64,000 bases of DNA. Source: an uncultured Eubacteriales bacterium. GTDB lineage: Bacteria > Bacillota > Clostridia > Oscillospirales > Oscillospiraceae. This document shows positions 17,060 to 24,180 of the stretch, one piece after another (positions within the stretch are counted from its first letter, which is position 1; each line of letters starts with the position of its first letter). The DNA lies in the NCBI GenBank assembly GCA_900545925.1, contig URAZ01000005.1:1-64000 (forward strand). Reading direction: 5' to 3'. The notes under the pieces were generated by a model. That model saw only the letters and a list, made by a program, of their open reading frames with translations. It ran no database searches and had not been told where the DNA came from. A program made the translations under genes and the position numbers.

Positions 17060-17103
17060 ATTCGCCGAAGATTTCCATAAAAACAGTGCGTCCTGCCGGG
17101 GCG
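17060..17103. repeat. Degenerate copy of an intergenic repeat
   Basis: The core GAATTCGCCGAAGATTTCC followed by an A run and CTGCCGGGGCGATG matches the interior of the element at 59598-59703. Terminal repeats are not preserved here. A further partial copy begins near 56865. Confidence 0.5.
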
Positions 17104-17240
17104 ATGCGACGCCCGCAGGCTAGCTTTGAGGCGCAACCGCGCGTAGCACGGTTCTTAGTGCCGAAGATGGACATCGCTCCCTGCGAAGCTTATACGCACA
17201 GCGTCAAAAAATTTTGAACGCTATCAAATTTCGCGGGAAA

Positions 17241-17272
17241 AGCCCGGAGGGAAAGCAAACTCCCTCCGGGCT
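17241..17272 (-). terminator. Terminator of the DMT transporter pair
   Basis: A perfect 12 bp stem (AGCCCGGAGGGA at 17241-17252, complement at 17261-17272) with an 8-base loop, followed by TTTT on the minus strand. Confidence 0.75.
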
Positions 17273-17331
17273 TGTTTTCCCGATTTTTTGTGCTGGTTCG
17301 TATCAGGAAAATTGCCTTATATTATGTAAAT

Positions 17332-17793
17332 TCATTCGCCTTCGGCCGAACTGTCCTGGCCCTCCGGCTTCTTCTCTTTTTCTACCCAGACCATGCCGAC
17401 CAGAAGCAGAAAGATTCCTGCGGCGCGCAACAGGCTGAATGTTCCGTAAAATACATAGTCAAGTGTCAGAGACATGCCTAGATTGCCTGCCAGCATCAGA
17501 ATTGACGACACAAGCGTGTTCGAGCGCAGCGTCCCGACAATCTGCAAAAGCTGTGCCAGCAATCCGCAAATACTCCCGAGATACACCCACCACGGGACGC
17601 AGACGATATGGCCCCATGCCAGTTCGTTCCCATTTTTCAGTACAAGCATCAGCAGCAGAGACAAGACGGTTGCCTCTACATAGTTAATCAGCGCGCCGTT
17701 CGCCGTGCCGAACAGCTTCCCGGCCCGAACGTTGGTCATGCGGTTGATGGAGTTGAAAAAGCCGTTGATCAGCGCGGTCAGATAATAGATCAT
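17332..17793 (-). CDS. Small DMT transporter subunit, YdcZ/DUF606 family
   Basis: A 153-residue membrane protein with about five hydrophobic helices and an acidic hydrophilic tail (KEKKPEGQ...). The motif FFNSINRMTNVRAGKLFGTANGALINY at the first helix is the DUF606 signature (quoted only in part here), and this family is a half-size relative of the drug/metabolite transporters. It starts 14 bp after its partner gene ends. Half-size members are commonly found as adjacent pairs and likely form heterodimers. The substrate is unknown. A longer frame to 18045 is out of keeping with the family and overlaps the partner. Confidence 0.8.
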   Translation of the reverse strand: MIYYLTALINGFFNSINRMTNVRAGKLFGTANGALINYVEATVLSLLLMLVLKNGNELAWGHIVCVPWWVYLGSICGLLAQLLQIVGTLRSNTLVSSILMLAGNLGMSLTLDYVFYGTFSLLRAAGIFLLLVGMVWVEKEKKPEGQDSSAEGE

Positions 17794-17807
17794 GGTGCAG
17801 CCCTCCC

Positions 17808-18272
17808 TCAGTTTAAAACAACCAGAATCACGCCCAGCAGCACCAGCGCGTATCCCGGCAGCTGCTGTCTGCGGATGCGCGTGACCGGCATACCGAACAG
17901 GCCGAACCGGTCGATGAGCGCGGAGGAAACAAGCTGTCCGGCGGTCGAAAGCGCCATAAACGCGCTCGCGCCGACATGCAGCGTGCACCAGCTGGACGAC
18001 GCGACGATGGCAATACCCATCACGCCGACGAGATACACATACCACGGCGCGCCTGCAAACCGCAGTGTTTGCCGCTTTGCCAGCAGATACGCAAACAGCA
18101 GAACGAGCGCGATCGCGTGCACAAAAAAGCAGATGCCGAACAGGCTGAAATAATTGCCCATCTGACCGTTGAGCGAAACCATGATGCCCTGTAAAATACC
18201 GGCCAGAAGCAGCAGTCCGAGATACAGCAGAAAAATCCCTTCTTCCTTATCGATCTGCGCGTATCTTACCAC
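17808..18272 (-). CDS. Small DMT transporter subunit, YdcZ/DUF606 family
   Basis: Partner of the preceding entry, about 154 residues if translation begins at GTG 18272. It has five hydrophobic helices and family motifs (GIMVSLNGQMGNYFS, APWYVYLVGVMG, STAGQLVSSALIDRFG). No ATG precedes the first helix in frame; GTG 18272 gives MVRYAQIDKEEG before the helix, and a run of AAGGAAGAAGGG lies inside this stretch, so a shorter non-standard start just after it is also possible. The open frame extends to 18407, but that part overlaps the promoter of the divergent tfoX-like gene. Confidence 0.75.
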   Translation of the reverse strand: MVRYAQIDKEEGIFLLYLGLLLLAGILQGIMVSLNGQMGNYFSLFGICFFVHAIALVLLFAYLLAKRQTLRFAGAPWYVYLVGVMGIAIVASSSWCTLHVGASAFMALSTAGQLVSSALIDRFGLFGMPVTRIRRQQLPGYALVLLGVILVVLN

Positions 18273-18306
18273 GGAACCGTCGTATTTTCCAGCCCTGTTT
18301 TCTGCC

Positions 18307-18335
18307 TTGACAGGCTGAATGCACACAGATATAAT
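18307..18335 (+). promoter_or_regulatory. Strong promoter of the tfoX-like gene
   Basis: TTGACA (18307-18312), 17 bp spacer, TATAAT (18330-18335): a full consensus sigma-A promoter. Confidence 0.8.
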
Positions 18336-18367
18336 CACTGCATCAGGAAAACAGGAGGCGGCGCGCC

Positions 18368-18700
18368 ATGGCGACGACAAAGGACTATCTGGATTTTGTC
18401 TGTACACAGCTCGAAGGGATCCGCGGCGTAGACTATAAGCGGATGTTCGGCGAGTACCAGATCTATGTCAACGACAAGCCCGTCCTGCTGGTCTGCGACA
18501 ACGCGGTATTCGTCAAAAACCACCCGGCGCTTGCACAGCTGCTGTCCGATGCGCCGGAGGGGCTTCCATATCCGGGTGCGAAGCCGCAGAAAATTCTGGA
18601 CGTGGAAAACCGCGCGCTGACCGCGCAGGTCCTGGAAATTCTGGAGTGCGTCACGCCCGTTTCCAAACGCCGCGTACAGAAGACCTACGGCGCGCTTTGA
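18368..18700 (+). CDS. TfoX N-terminal domain protein
   Basis: A 110-residue protein matching the TfoX/Sxy N-terminal domain: CTQLEGIRGVDYKRMFGEYQIYVNDKP, then a strand-rich centre and a PYPGAKP segment. In Gammaproteobacteria TfoX switches on competence genes, but stand-alone N-terminal domains in Firmicutes have no proven role and are widely annotated by similarity only. The ATG at 18368 follows AGGAGGCGGCG. It stands alone under a consensus promoter, so it is likely expressed well. Confidence 0.8.
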   Translation: MATTKDYLDFVCTQLEGIRGVDYKRMFGEYQIYVNDKPVLLVCDNAVFVKNHPALAQLLSDAPEGLPYPGAKPQKILDVENRALTAQVLEILECVTPVSKRRVQKTYGAL

Positions 18701-18739
18701 TGGAAATCCATAATCTGTATACTTTGGACGCGCGGGTGA

Positions 18740-18768
18740 TTGCAATTTCTTCGCAAATGTGTTAAAAT
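18740..18768 (+). promoter_or_regulatory. Promoter of the TVP38-GNAT-nnrD-alr gene run
   Basis: TTGCAA (18740-18745), 17 bp spacer, TAAAAT (18763-18768), 29 bp before the ATG at 18798. The next five genes follow closely on the same strand. Confidence 0.5.
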
Positions 18769-18797
18769 CAATTCCATTCCAAGCTGGAGCATGGTTT

Positions 18798-19556
18798 ATG
18801 ATGAAAAAAACAAAGCTTATCCGCAGCTGCGTCATGGCACTTTTTGTGCTTGTGGCGCTGCTGCTGGTCTATCTTGTGGTGAGGCAGACAATGCCGGATA
18901 TCATTCCGCTGCTGCGCAGCGGCGATGAGCAGGCGCTGGAAGCGTATCTGAGCCGCGACATGTCGTTCACCGGCATTTTGTACATGGCGCTTTTGCAGAT
19001 GGTGCAGGTCTGGTCGATCGTCATTTCCGGTGTGATCGTCAATGTGGCCGCCGGCGTCGTCTATGGCGTCTGGCGCGCGTTTGCCATCTGCCTTGTTTCA
19101 TCCTCCTTCGCGCACGGCGTCAGCTTTACGCTCTATCAGCGGCTGGGAAAGTATCTCGATAAATTCCTGCCGGACAACGGCTCGGACAAGCTCGATATCG
19201 TCGCAAAGGCAGAACATCCGGCCTATATGGTCGTGACGCTCTGCTTCCTGCCGCTTATCCCGAATGGCTTTATCTCCATCGCAGCCAGCCGTTCCCGGCT
19301 GAAACCATGGGAGTTTACGCTTGCCATGTTTTTTGGCAGCGCGTTCAGTACGTTTGTCTACTGCTGGCTGGGCAGCAATCTTGTCCATGGAGACTGGCTC
19401 GGCTCCGCAGCGCTGATCGTGCTGATGCTGAGCATTGCATTTTTGCTGTGGAAATACCAGAAGCAGGTGCTGCATCTGGTCGGACAGTTCGTGGAAAAAA
19501 GGAAGCACAGAAATGGAACCAAAACCGCTGATCTTTCGGAAAGCCGCCGCGTCTGA
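18798..19556 (+). CDS. TVP38/TMEM64 (DedA-like) membrane protein
   Basis: A 252-residue integral membrane protein of the VTT/DedA-like superfamily, with about six hydrophobic segments. Family features are the GVIVNVAAGVVYGVWRAF loop, SFAHGVSFTLYQRLGKYLDKF and the later FLPLIPNGFISIAAS motif. Related proteins act in lipid scrambling or undecaprenyl-phosphate recycling; the specific role here is unknown. Two ATGs stand in tandem at 18798 and 18801. Its 3' end overlaps the GNAT gene by 44 bp. Confidence 0.8.
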   Translation: MMKKTKLIRSCVMALFVLVALLLVYLVVRQTMPDIIPLLRSGDEQALEAYLSRDMSFTGILYMALLQMVQVWSIVISGVIVNVAAGVVYGVWRAFAICLVSSSFAHGVSFTLYQRLGKYLDKFLPDNGSDKLDIVAKAEHPAYMVVTLCFLPLIPNGFISIAASRSRLKPWEFTLAMFFGSAFSTFVYCWLGSNLVHGDWLGSAALIVLMLSIAFLLWKYQKQVLHLVGQFVEKRKHRNGTKTADLSESRRV

Positions 19557-20049
19557 TCTTGACGCTATAACGGCAATCTATGATAAGATCCACGCACGGG
19601 AGGACGCGGGCCGCGTGACTATTGGCTGGGTCACGGGCGTGTACCCCACGCGATTTGACGCAGAACAGGCGGCTGCCCGGAATGAGTTGTACGTCTGCGA
19701 GACGGAAGGCCGCGTCGCGGCGTCCGGGATCCTCAACCAGAGACAGGTGAATGTCTACGCGGATGGACATTGGGCCTACCCAGCGGAGGACAGCACCGTG
19801 TTCGTCCTGCACACGCTGACCGTCGATCCCGAACTATCCGGTCGGGGCATCGGCCGTGCGTTCGTGCAATTCTATGAGGATACTGCAGGAGAACGGGGCT
19901 GCGCGGTACTGCGAATGGACACCAACGCAAAAAACGCCGCTGCGCGGCGTTTATATGCACATCTCGGCTATCGGGAAGCGGATATCGTGCCGTGCGCGTT
20001 CAACAGCATCCCGAATGTCCGGCTCGTGCTGCTCGAAAAGAAACTATAA
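19513..20049 (+). CDS. GNAT family N-acetyltransferase
   Basis: A 178-residue acetyl-CoA-dependent acetyltransferase. The fold is marked by FRKAAASDLDAITAIY at the N-terminus, the TLTVDPELSGRGIGRAF acetyl-CoA pyrophosphate loop (R/QxxGxG/A type) and NAKNAAARRLYAHLGYREAD. The acceptor is unknown; close relatives are annotated only as GNATs. The start ATG at 19513 lies inside the end of the upstream gene and follows AAGGAAG, suggesting coupled translation. Confidence 0.85.
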   Translation: MEPKPLIFRKAAASDLDAITAIYDKIHAREDAGRVTIGWVTGVYPTRFDAEQAAARNELYVCETEGRVAASGILNQRQVNVYADGHWAYPAEDSTVFVLHTLTVDPELSGRGIGRAFVQFYEDTAGERGCAVLRMDTNAKNAAARRLYAHLGYREADIVPCAFNSIPNVRLVLLEKKL

Positions 20050-20074
20050 AATTTTAATATGGAGGGCTGCGGAA

Positions 20075-20944
20075 ATGGCAAGACCTGCATGGACAGCACA
20101 ATGCACAGACAGGAAGCTGGTAGGAGAACTGTTACCGGTCCGGCGGCGGGAGAGCCACAAGGGCGATTACGGCAGAGTCCTTCTGCTCTGCGGCTCCGAG
20201 GGGTTGACCGGCGCGGCGCGGCTTGCAGCAAAGGCGGCGCTCCGCGCGGGAAGCGGTCTTGTATATCTCGGCGTGCCAGAAAAAATCTACCCGATTATTG
20301 CTGCGGGTGCGGGAAGCGAGATTGTCTTCCCGCTTCCGTGCGACGAGGCAGGACGGCTCTGCATGGCCTCGCTGCCTGCAATCACGGAAAGGCTTTCCGA
20401 AATGGACGCTGTGCTGCTCGGCCCCGGCCTTGGCCGCTCAGAAGAACTGAAACGGCTAGTGCAGGCGCTTCTTTCCATCTGCCGTGTGCCGCTCGTTCTG
20501 GATGCGGACGGCATAAACGCGGTCGCAGCGCATATAGATGTGTTGCGCGGATGTGCCTGTCCGGTTGTGCTCACGCCGCATGACGGTGAGTTTCTGCGGC
20601 TGGGCGGCGACCCCAAAGCAGCCGACCGGACGCAGGAGGCGATGCGCCTCGCAAACCGGACGCATGCCGTCCTTCTGCTCAAGGGCAGCCGGACAGTCAT
20701 CACCGATGGCCTGAATATTTATGTAAACCATACAGGAAACCCAGGCCTTGCGACCGGGGGCAGCGGCGATGTTCTGGCCGGGATGATCGTGTCGCTTCTA
20801 GGCCAGCATATCATGCCACTGGAGGCAGCTGCCGCAGCTGCATGGCTACACGGCGCTGCTGCTGATCTCGCGGCAGAGAAACTGGGGGAGTATGGCATGG
20901 TGCCGGAGGATCTGCTGTTGCGCATTCCGCGACTTCTGCCATAA
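20075..20944 (+). CDS. nnrD: ADP/ATP-dependent NAD(P)H-hydrate dehydratase
   Basis: A 289-residue enzyme that repairs hydrated NAD(P)H. It is the YjeF C-terminal, ribokinase-like domain alone: KGDYGRVLLLCGSEGLTGA near residue 30, VLLGPGLGRSE, LDADGINAV, TPHDGEF and the NTP-binding NPGLATGGSGDVLAGM. The epimerase (NnrE) domain often fused in front is absent and is not seen elsewhere in the window. An open frame runs back to 19856 through the GNAT gene, but the ATG at 20075 with a GGAGG ribosome site gives the normal length. Confidence 0.9.
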   Translation: MARPAWTAQCTDRKLVGELLPVRRRESHKGDYGRVLLLCGSEGLTGAARLAAKAALRAGSGLVYLGVPEKIYPIIAAGAGSEIVFPLPCDEAGRLCMASLPAITERLSEMDAVLLGPGLGRSEELKRLVQALLSICRVPLVLDADGINAVAAHIDVLRGCACPVVLTPHDGEFLRLGGDPKAADRTQEAMRLANRTHAVLLLKGSRTVITDGLNIYVNHTGNPGLATGGSGDVLAGMIVSLLGQHIMPLEAAAAAAWLHGAAADLAAEKLGEYGMVPEDLLLRIPRLLP

Positions 20945-20953
20945 GGGTGATAT

Positions 20954-21547
20954 TTGTTGCGAAAAAAACTGGCACTTCTTCTCTGCGCATTTCCCATACT
21001 GCTGTCTGCCTGCTCGGCTAAAAGCCCTGCCCAGCCGCCGCTGACGTTCCGCACGGCACTTTTGCAGGCAGGCGGCTGCACGTTCACTGCTGCCATCACA
21101 GCGGATTACGGCGAAACTGCTGCATCGTTCACGCTGGACTGTGCATTCTCGCCCGAAACAGGTGCTTCCGTGACCGTGACAGAACCGGAGTCGATCGCGG
21201 GCATTCAGGCGCAGGTCAAGAATACTGCGGCGTCCGTTTCCTATGACGGGATGCAGCTTGGCCTTGGTTCGCTTGCAAATGGAAATCTTGCGCCGCTGGC
21301 AGCGCCCTATGTGCTGGGGCAGTGCTGGGCAGGGGAGTACATTGACTCGACCGGAACGGAGGACGGTCTTCTGCGGACGACCTACCGGATGGGCTACGAG
21401 GAAAAGGAACTTGTCGTTGACACATGGTTTTCGCAGGAGCCGCTTACACCTGTCCGCGCGGAGATCAGCTTTGAAGGGCGGATGGTCCTGCGCACAGATA
21501 TTTCTGCATTTTCAGTGCGCCAGCCGACGCAATTAACAGAGGAATAG
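20954..21547 (+). CDS. Lipoprotein of unknown function
   Basis: A 197-residue lipoprotein with a basic start (RKK), hydrophobic segment and lipobox LSAC. The mature part is predicted to be beta-rich and has no domain I can name. Initiation is at one of two tandem TTG codons (20954, 20957) nine bases after nnrD. It sits two bases ahead of alr, so all three genes are probably one transcript; analogous small lipoprotein genes occur between nnrD and alr in other Firmicutes, including Bacillus. Confidence 0.7.
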   Translation: MLRKKLALLLCAFPILLSACSAKSPAQPPLTFRTALLQAGGCTFTAAITADYGETAASFTLDCAFSPETGASVTVTEPESIAGIQAQVKNTAASVSYDGMQLGLGSLANGNLAPLAAPYVLGQCWAGEYIDSTGTEDGLLRTTYRMGYEEKELVVDTWFSQEPLTPVRAEISFEGRMVLRTDISAFSVRQPTQLTEE

Positions 21548-21549
21548 AT

Positions 21550-22728
21550 ATGAAGACACTCAAAAGAACATGGGCGGACATCTCGCTCGACAATCTGGAA
21601 TACAATTACCGCTCGATTCGGGCGCATCTGCCGTCCGGCACGCGCTTTCTCGGCGTGATGAAGGCCGATGCCTACGGCCACGGGGCCGTGCCGGTCAGCC
21701 GGGCGCTGGCCGATCTCGGCGCGGAATATCTGGCCGTGTCCAATCTGGAGGAGGCCGTGCAGATCCGGCGCGGCGAGGTGCGCCTGCCAATCCTGATACT
21801 TGGCTACACGCCTGCGGAATTTGCGGCGAATATGATCTTCCTTGATATTACGCAGGAGGTGCATTCGCTGGCTTACGCGCAGGAACTGAACGAAGCGCTG
21901 GCGGGGACAAATTACATTCTGAACGTGCATCTCAAGCTTGATACCGGCATGACGCGCATCGGCTTCTTTGCCTATGACAACGACCGAACGCTGGACGAAC
22001 TGAAGCAGGTCGCGGCGCTGACGCATCTGCACATTGAGGGCGTTTTCATGCACTTCTGCGGCGCTGACAGCCGGGCAGAGGAAGACGTTTCGTTTACAAG
22101 ACTGCAATACAAGCGCTTCATGGACATGCTCAGCGCCATGGAGGGGGCCGGAATCAAGCCGGAGATCCGCCACTGCTGCAACTCCGGCGCGGCGATCCTG
22201 TACCCGGAGTTTGCGCTCGATATGGTGCGCCCCGGCATCATCACCTACGGCAACGCGCCGTCGGAGGAGCTGGAGGGCGCGATCAGCCTGCGGCCCATGA
22301 TGTCGCTGCATTCCATGATCGCGCAGGTGCGCACTGTCCCTGCCGGGACGGATATCAGCTACGGCAGGCTCTACAGAACCGCGCGCGATACCCGCGTCGC
22401 CGTCCTGCCCATCGGCTATGCCGACGGCCTGAGCCGCCTGCTGACCGGAAAGGCAAGCTTCTATCTGCGCGGGAAACTGGTTCCCGTTATCGGACGGATC
22501 TGCATGGACATGTGCATGCTGGACGTCTCGGAAGTTCCGGATGCGAAGCCCGGCGATATCGTCACCATCTTCGGCTACGACGACGACGGAACGCTTGTGC
22601 CGTGCGAACGCCTTGCGGCTGCGCAGGGGACGATCAATTATGAACTTCTTTGCCAGATCAGCAAGCGCATCCCGCGCATCTGTCACCGTGGCGCAGAGAC
22701 ATCGCAGATTTTGCAATATATCGTTTAA
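21550..22728 (+). CDS. alr: Alanine racemase
   Basis: A 392-residue PLP enzyme that makes D-alanine for peptidoglycan. The PLP lysine motif is MKADAYGHGAV, with the N-terminal TIM barrel followed by the C-terminal beta domain that supplies the second catalytic Tyr (DISYGRLYRT). Other signatures are HLKLDTGMTRIGF and GRICMDMCMLDVS. Length and motifs are complete. It follows the lipoprotein gene by two bases. A 158 bp inverted-repeat element begins at the base after its stop codon and separates it from mazF. Confidence 0.95.
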   Translation: MKTLKRTWADISLDNLEYNYRSIRAHLPSGTRFLGVMKADAYGHGAVPVSRALADLGAEYLAVSNLEEAVQIRRGEVRLPILILGYTPAEFAANMIFLDITQEVHSLAYAQELNEALAGTNYILNVHLKLDTGMTRIGFFAYDNDRTLDELKQVAALTHLHIEGVFMHFCGADSRAEEDVSFTRLQYKRFMDMLSAMEGAGIKPEIRHCCNSGAAILYPEFALDMVRPGIITYGNAPSEELEGAISLRPMMSLHSMIAQVRTVPAGTDISYGRLYRTARDTRVAVLPIGYADGLSRLLTGKASFYLRGKLVPVIGRICMDMCMLDVSEVPDAKPGDIVTIFGYDDDGTLVPCERLAAAQGTINYELLCQISKRIPRICHRGAETSQILQYIV

Positions 22729-22886
22729 GGAACCTCTGACTCAATGCCCTTCGGCCTTCGCCGGAGCTTTTGACCCAATCCTGCGGTATGAAAACTTGAA
22801 ATACACAAAGTATTCCTGCGTTTTCATACCTTGTCTTGGGCCAAAATCTCTCGCCGAATGCTCTCGGTCATTAAATCAGAGTTTCC
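22729..22886. repeat. 158 bp long-inverted-repeat element (MITE-like)
   Basis: The two halves are near-complements. The left end GGAACCTCTGACTCAATG matches the complement of the right end (GGAAACTCTGATTTAATG), and matching continues inward through TTTTGACCCAA/TTTTGGCCCAA to GGTATGAAAAC. The tip is an AT-rich loop. It holds no open frame. As RNA it would form a very long hairpin at the 3' end of alr. The remaining bases to 23050 show no gene. Confidence 0.7.
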
Positions 22887-23050
22887 TTAGAAAATCCGCC
22901 ATTTTTCGCCGCTTTCTGCATAGTATGAAGTGGAAGCATCCGAATGTGAAAAGAAAGCGAGGGTTCCTTGTTTATTTTTGCCCTCTGCGTGGGAGAATAG
23001 AAACAGCGGCGCGAAACGCGCGCGTACTTTTTCCGCGGAGTGTGAAGCAA

Positions 23051-23407
23051 ATGGATACGAACGTGAAACGCGGCGACATTTTTTACGCCGACCTGAGCCC
23101 GGTCGTGGGCAGCGAACAGGGCGGGTGCCGGCCTGTGCTCATCGTGCAGAACGACACCGGCAATAAGCATTCGCCGACGGTTATTGCCGCTGCCATCACC
23201 AGCCAGACCGGCAAAGCGCGCCTGCCGACGCACATTTCGCTGAGCGGGCACGACGTGGGCCTCACGAAGGATTCCGTCATTCTGCTCGAGCAGATCCGAA
23301 CTATCGACAAGCGCCGCCTGCGCGAGCATACCGGCCACGCGGACCGCAGTGTCATGGAGCAGGTCGATTCGGCTTTAGCCGTCAGTTTCGGTCTTCAGGG
23401 CAGCTGA
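23051..23407 (+). CDS. mazF: MazF/NdoA-type mRNA interferase
   Basis: A 118-residue PemK/MazF endoribonuclease. Signature parts are VKRGDIFYADLSPVVGSEQGG, RPVLIVQND, NKHSPTVIAAAITSQ, LPTHI and LLEQIRTIDKRRL, close to Bacillus NdoA (EndoA), which cuts RNA at short specific sites. As in Bacillus it lies after alr, but the antitoxin gene (NdoAI, ribbon-helix-helix) usually placed between them is missing; I see no such frame in 22729-23050 on either strand. The ATG at 23051 follows GGAG. Its antitoxin, if any, must be encoded elsewhere. Confidence 0.9.
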   Translation: MDTNVKRGDIFYADLSPVVGSEQGGCRPVLIVQNDTGNKHSPTVIAAAITSQTGKARLPTHISLSGHDVGLTKDSVILLEQIRTIDKRRLREHTGHADRSVMEQVDSALAVSFGLQGS

Positions 23408-23430
23408 GCCGCCGCATGGAATATGGAAAG

Positions 23431-23464
23431 CACCTCCTGCATATCGTTTGCAGGAGGTGTTTTT
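23431..23464 (+). terminator. Terminator whose 3' arm is the next gene's ribosome site
   Basis: A perfect 10 bp stem (CACCTCCTGC at 23431-23440, GCAGGAGGTG at 23450-23459) with a nine-base loop and a T run, just after mazF. The right arm contains AGGAGGTG, six bases before the ATG at 23465, so read-through RNA would hide the ribosome site. Confidence 0.7.
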
Positions 23465-23866
23465 ATGCTTTCATATCCGATCACCGGCGTCCGCGAGGGG
23501 ACGCTTCAGGCCGAGCGGGACGGCCTGTATTGGAACGTCAGCGCTGTGTGCAGCAGGGACTGGGACTTTCCCATCCGCCTGATCGCCGAAGCGGATGGCG
23601 TCCGCACGGTGCTGGGTGTCCCGCAGCCGGGGCCAGACGGCCTTCGGCTGCAAACAAGGCTTTCCAATCGAAGCTGCCCGTTTTCCGAGCAGACGCGCAT
23701 TCTGACCGACCAGACACCGGAGCCGGAGCCAGAGCCAGAACCCGCATCAGCGGAACCGGAACTGCTCCCGTTCGAGCCGGAAAAGCCCTTTGAGCGTATT
23801 CCGGAGTTTTCCGTCATGAACGTGGTAGAGCAGGACGGAAAGCCATACTGGAAAGTTCCTGGCTGA
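23465..23866 (+). CDS. Hypothetical protein with acidic Pro-Glu linker
   Basis: A 133-residue protein that I do not recognise. Residues 1-80 form a beta-rich unit (YPITGVREGTLQAERDGLYWNV...), followed by an (EP)n linker at about residues 83-95 and a short C-terminal segment ending YWKVPG. No signal peptide or membrane helix is seen. The start is fixed by the AGGAGGTG site. Because that site is locked in the terminator stem before it, expression likely depends on a transcript that starts inside the hairpin or on active unfolding. Confidence 0.6.
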   Translation: MLSYPITGVREGTLQAERDGLYWNVSAVCSRDWDFPIRLIAEADGVRTVLGVPQPGPDGLRLQTRLSNRSCPFSEQTRILTDQTPEPEPEPEPASAEPELLPFEPEKPFERIPEFSVMNVVEQDGKPYWKVPG

Positions 23867-23929
23867 CCCGCTGCGTCCGTGGGCAGCGTGGATTCGCATT
23901 GGACTTTTGCCCTTCGCCGCTGCCTGCTG

Positions 23930-24021
23930 CAGCCCCCTCAGGTGCTTCGCGCCAGCTCCCCTTTCAGGGGAGCCTTGGTGCGGGCGCTCCCATCAGACTT
24001 CCCCGGAAGGGGAGGTTTTTT
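23930..24021. repeat. Palindromic intergenic sequences
   Basis: The 314 bp between the hypothetical gene and argC contains the palindrome AGCTCCCCTTT/CAGGGGAGC near 23955-23980 and a second stem, CTTCCCCGGAAGGGGAG followed by TTTTTT (about 23998-24021), which can act as a terminator. No gene is visible apart from these and the argC promoter. Confidence 0.5.
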
Positions 24022-24109
24022 ATTTGCGTATCAAATTGCCTAAAACTGCAATGAATATACGCACATAGATGTATATAACAACGAAAGAAATGAATATTAT
24101 ATTTTTTAC

Positions 24110-24138
24110 TTGCATAATCATACGAAATGATGTATAGT
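24110..24138 (+). promoter_or_regulatory. Promoter of the argCJBD operon
   Basis: TTGCAT (24110-24115), 17 bp spacer, TATAGT (24133-24138). The flanking 24040-24130 stretch is strongly AT-rich compared with the rest of the window and would suit an ArgR/AhrC operator, but I cannot define a clear ARG box. Confidence 0.65.
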
Positions 24139-24180
24139 GTAGAAAACGGAAGCCGCAGAACGGGATGTGGAGGGATCTGC

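Noticed and set aside
16922..17240. A possible small RNA or SRP RNA gene
   Set aside because: I could not find the conserved SRP or 6S motifs or a promoter; only a degenerate repeat core is visible.
22729..23050. A possible antitoxin gene before mazF
   Set aside because: No frame of 60-100 codons with a start and ribbon-helix-helix features was found; the stretch is mainly the inverted-repeat element.
23710..23760. Short GAGCCG-type tandem units that could suggest a repeat array
   Set aside because: They encode the in-frame Glu-Pro linker of the hypothetical protein and have no spacers, so this is not a CRISPR or other array.
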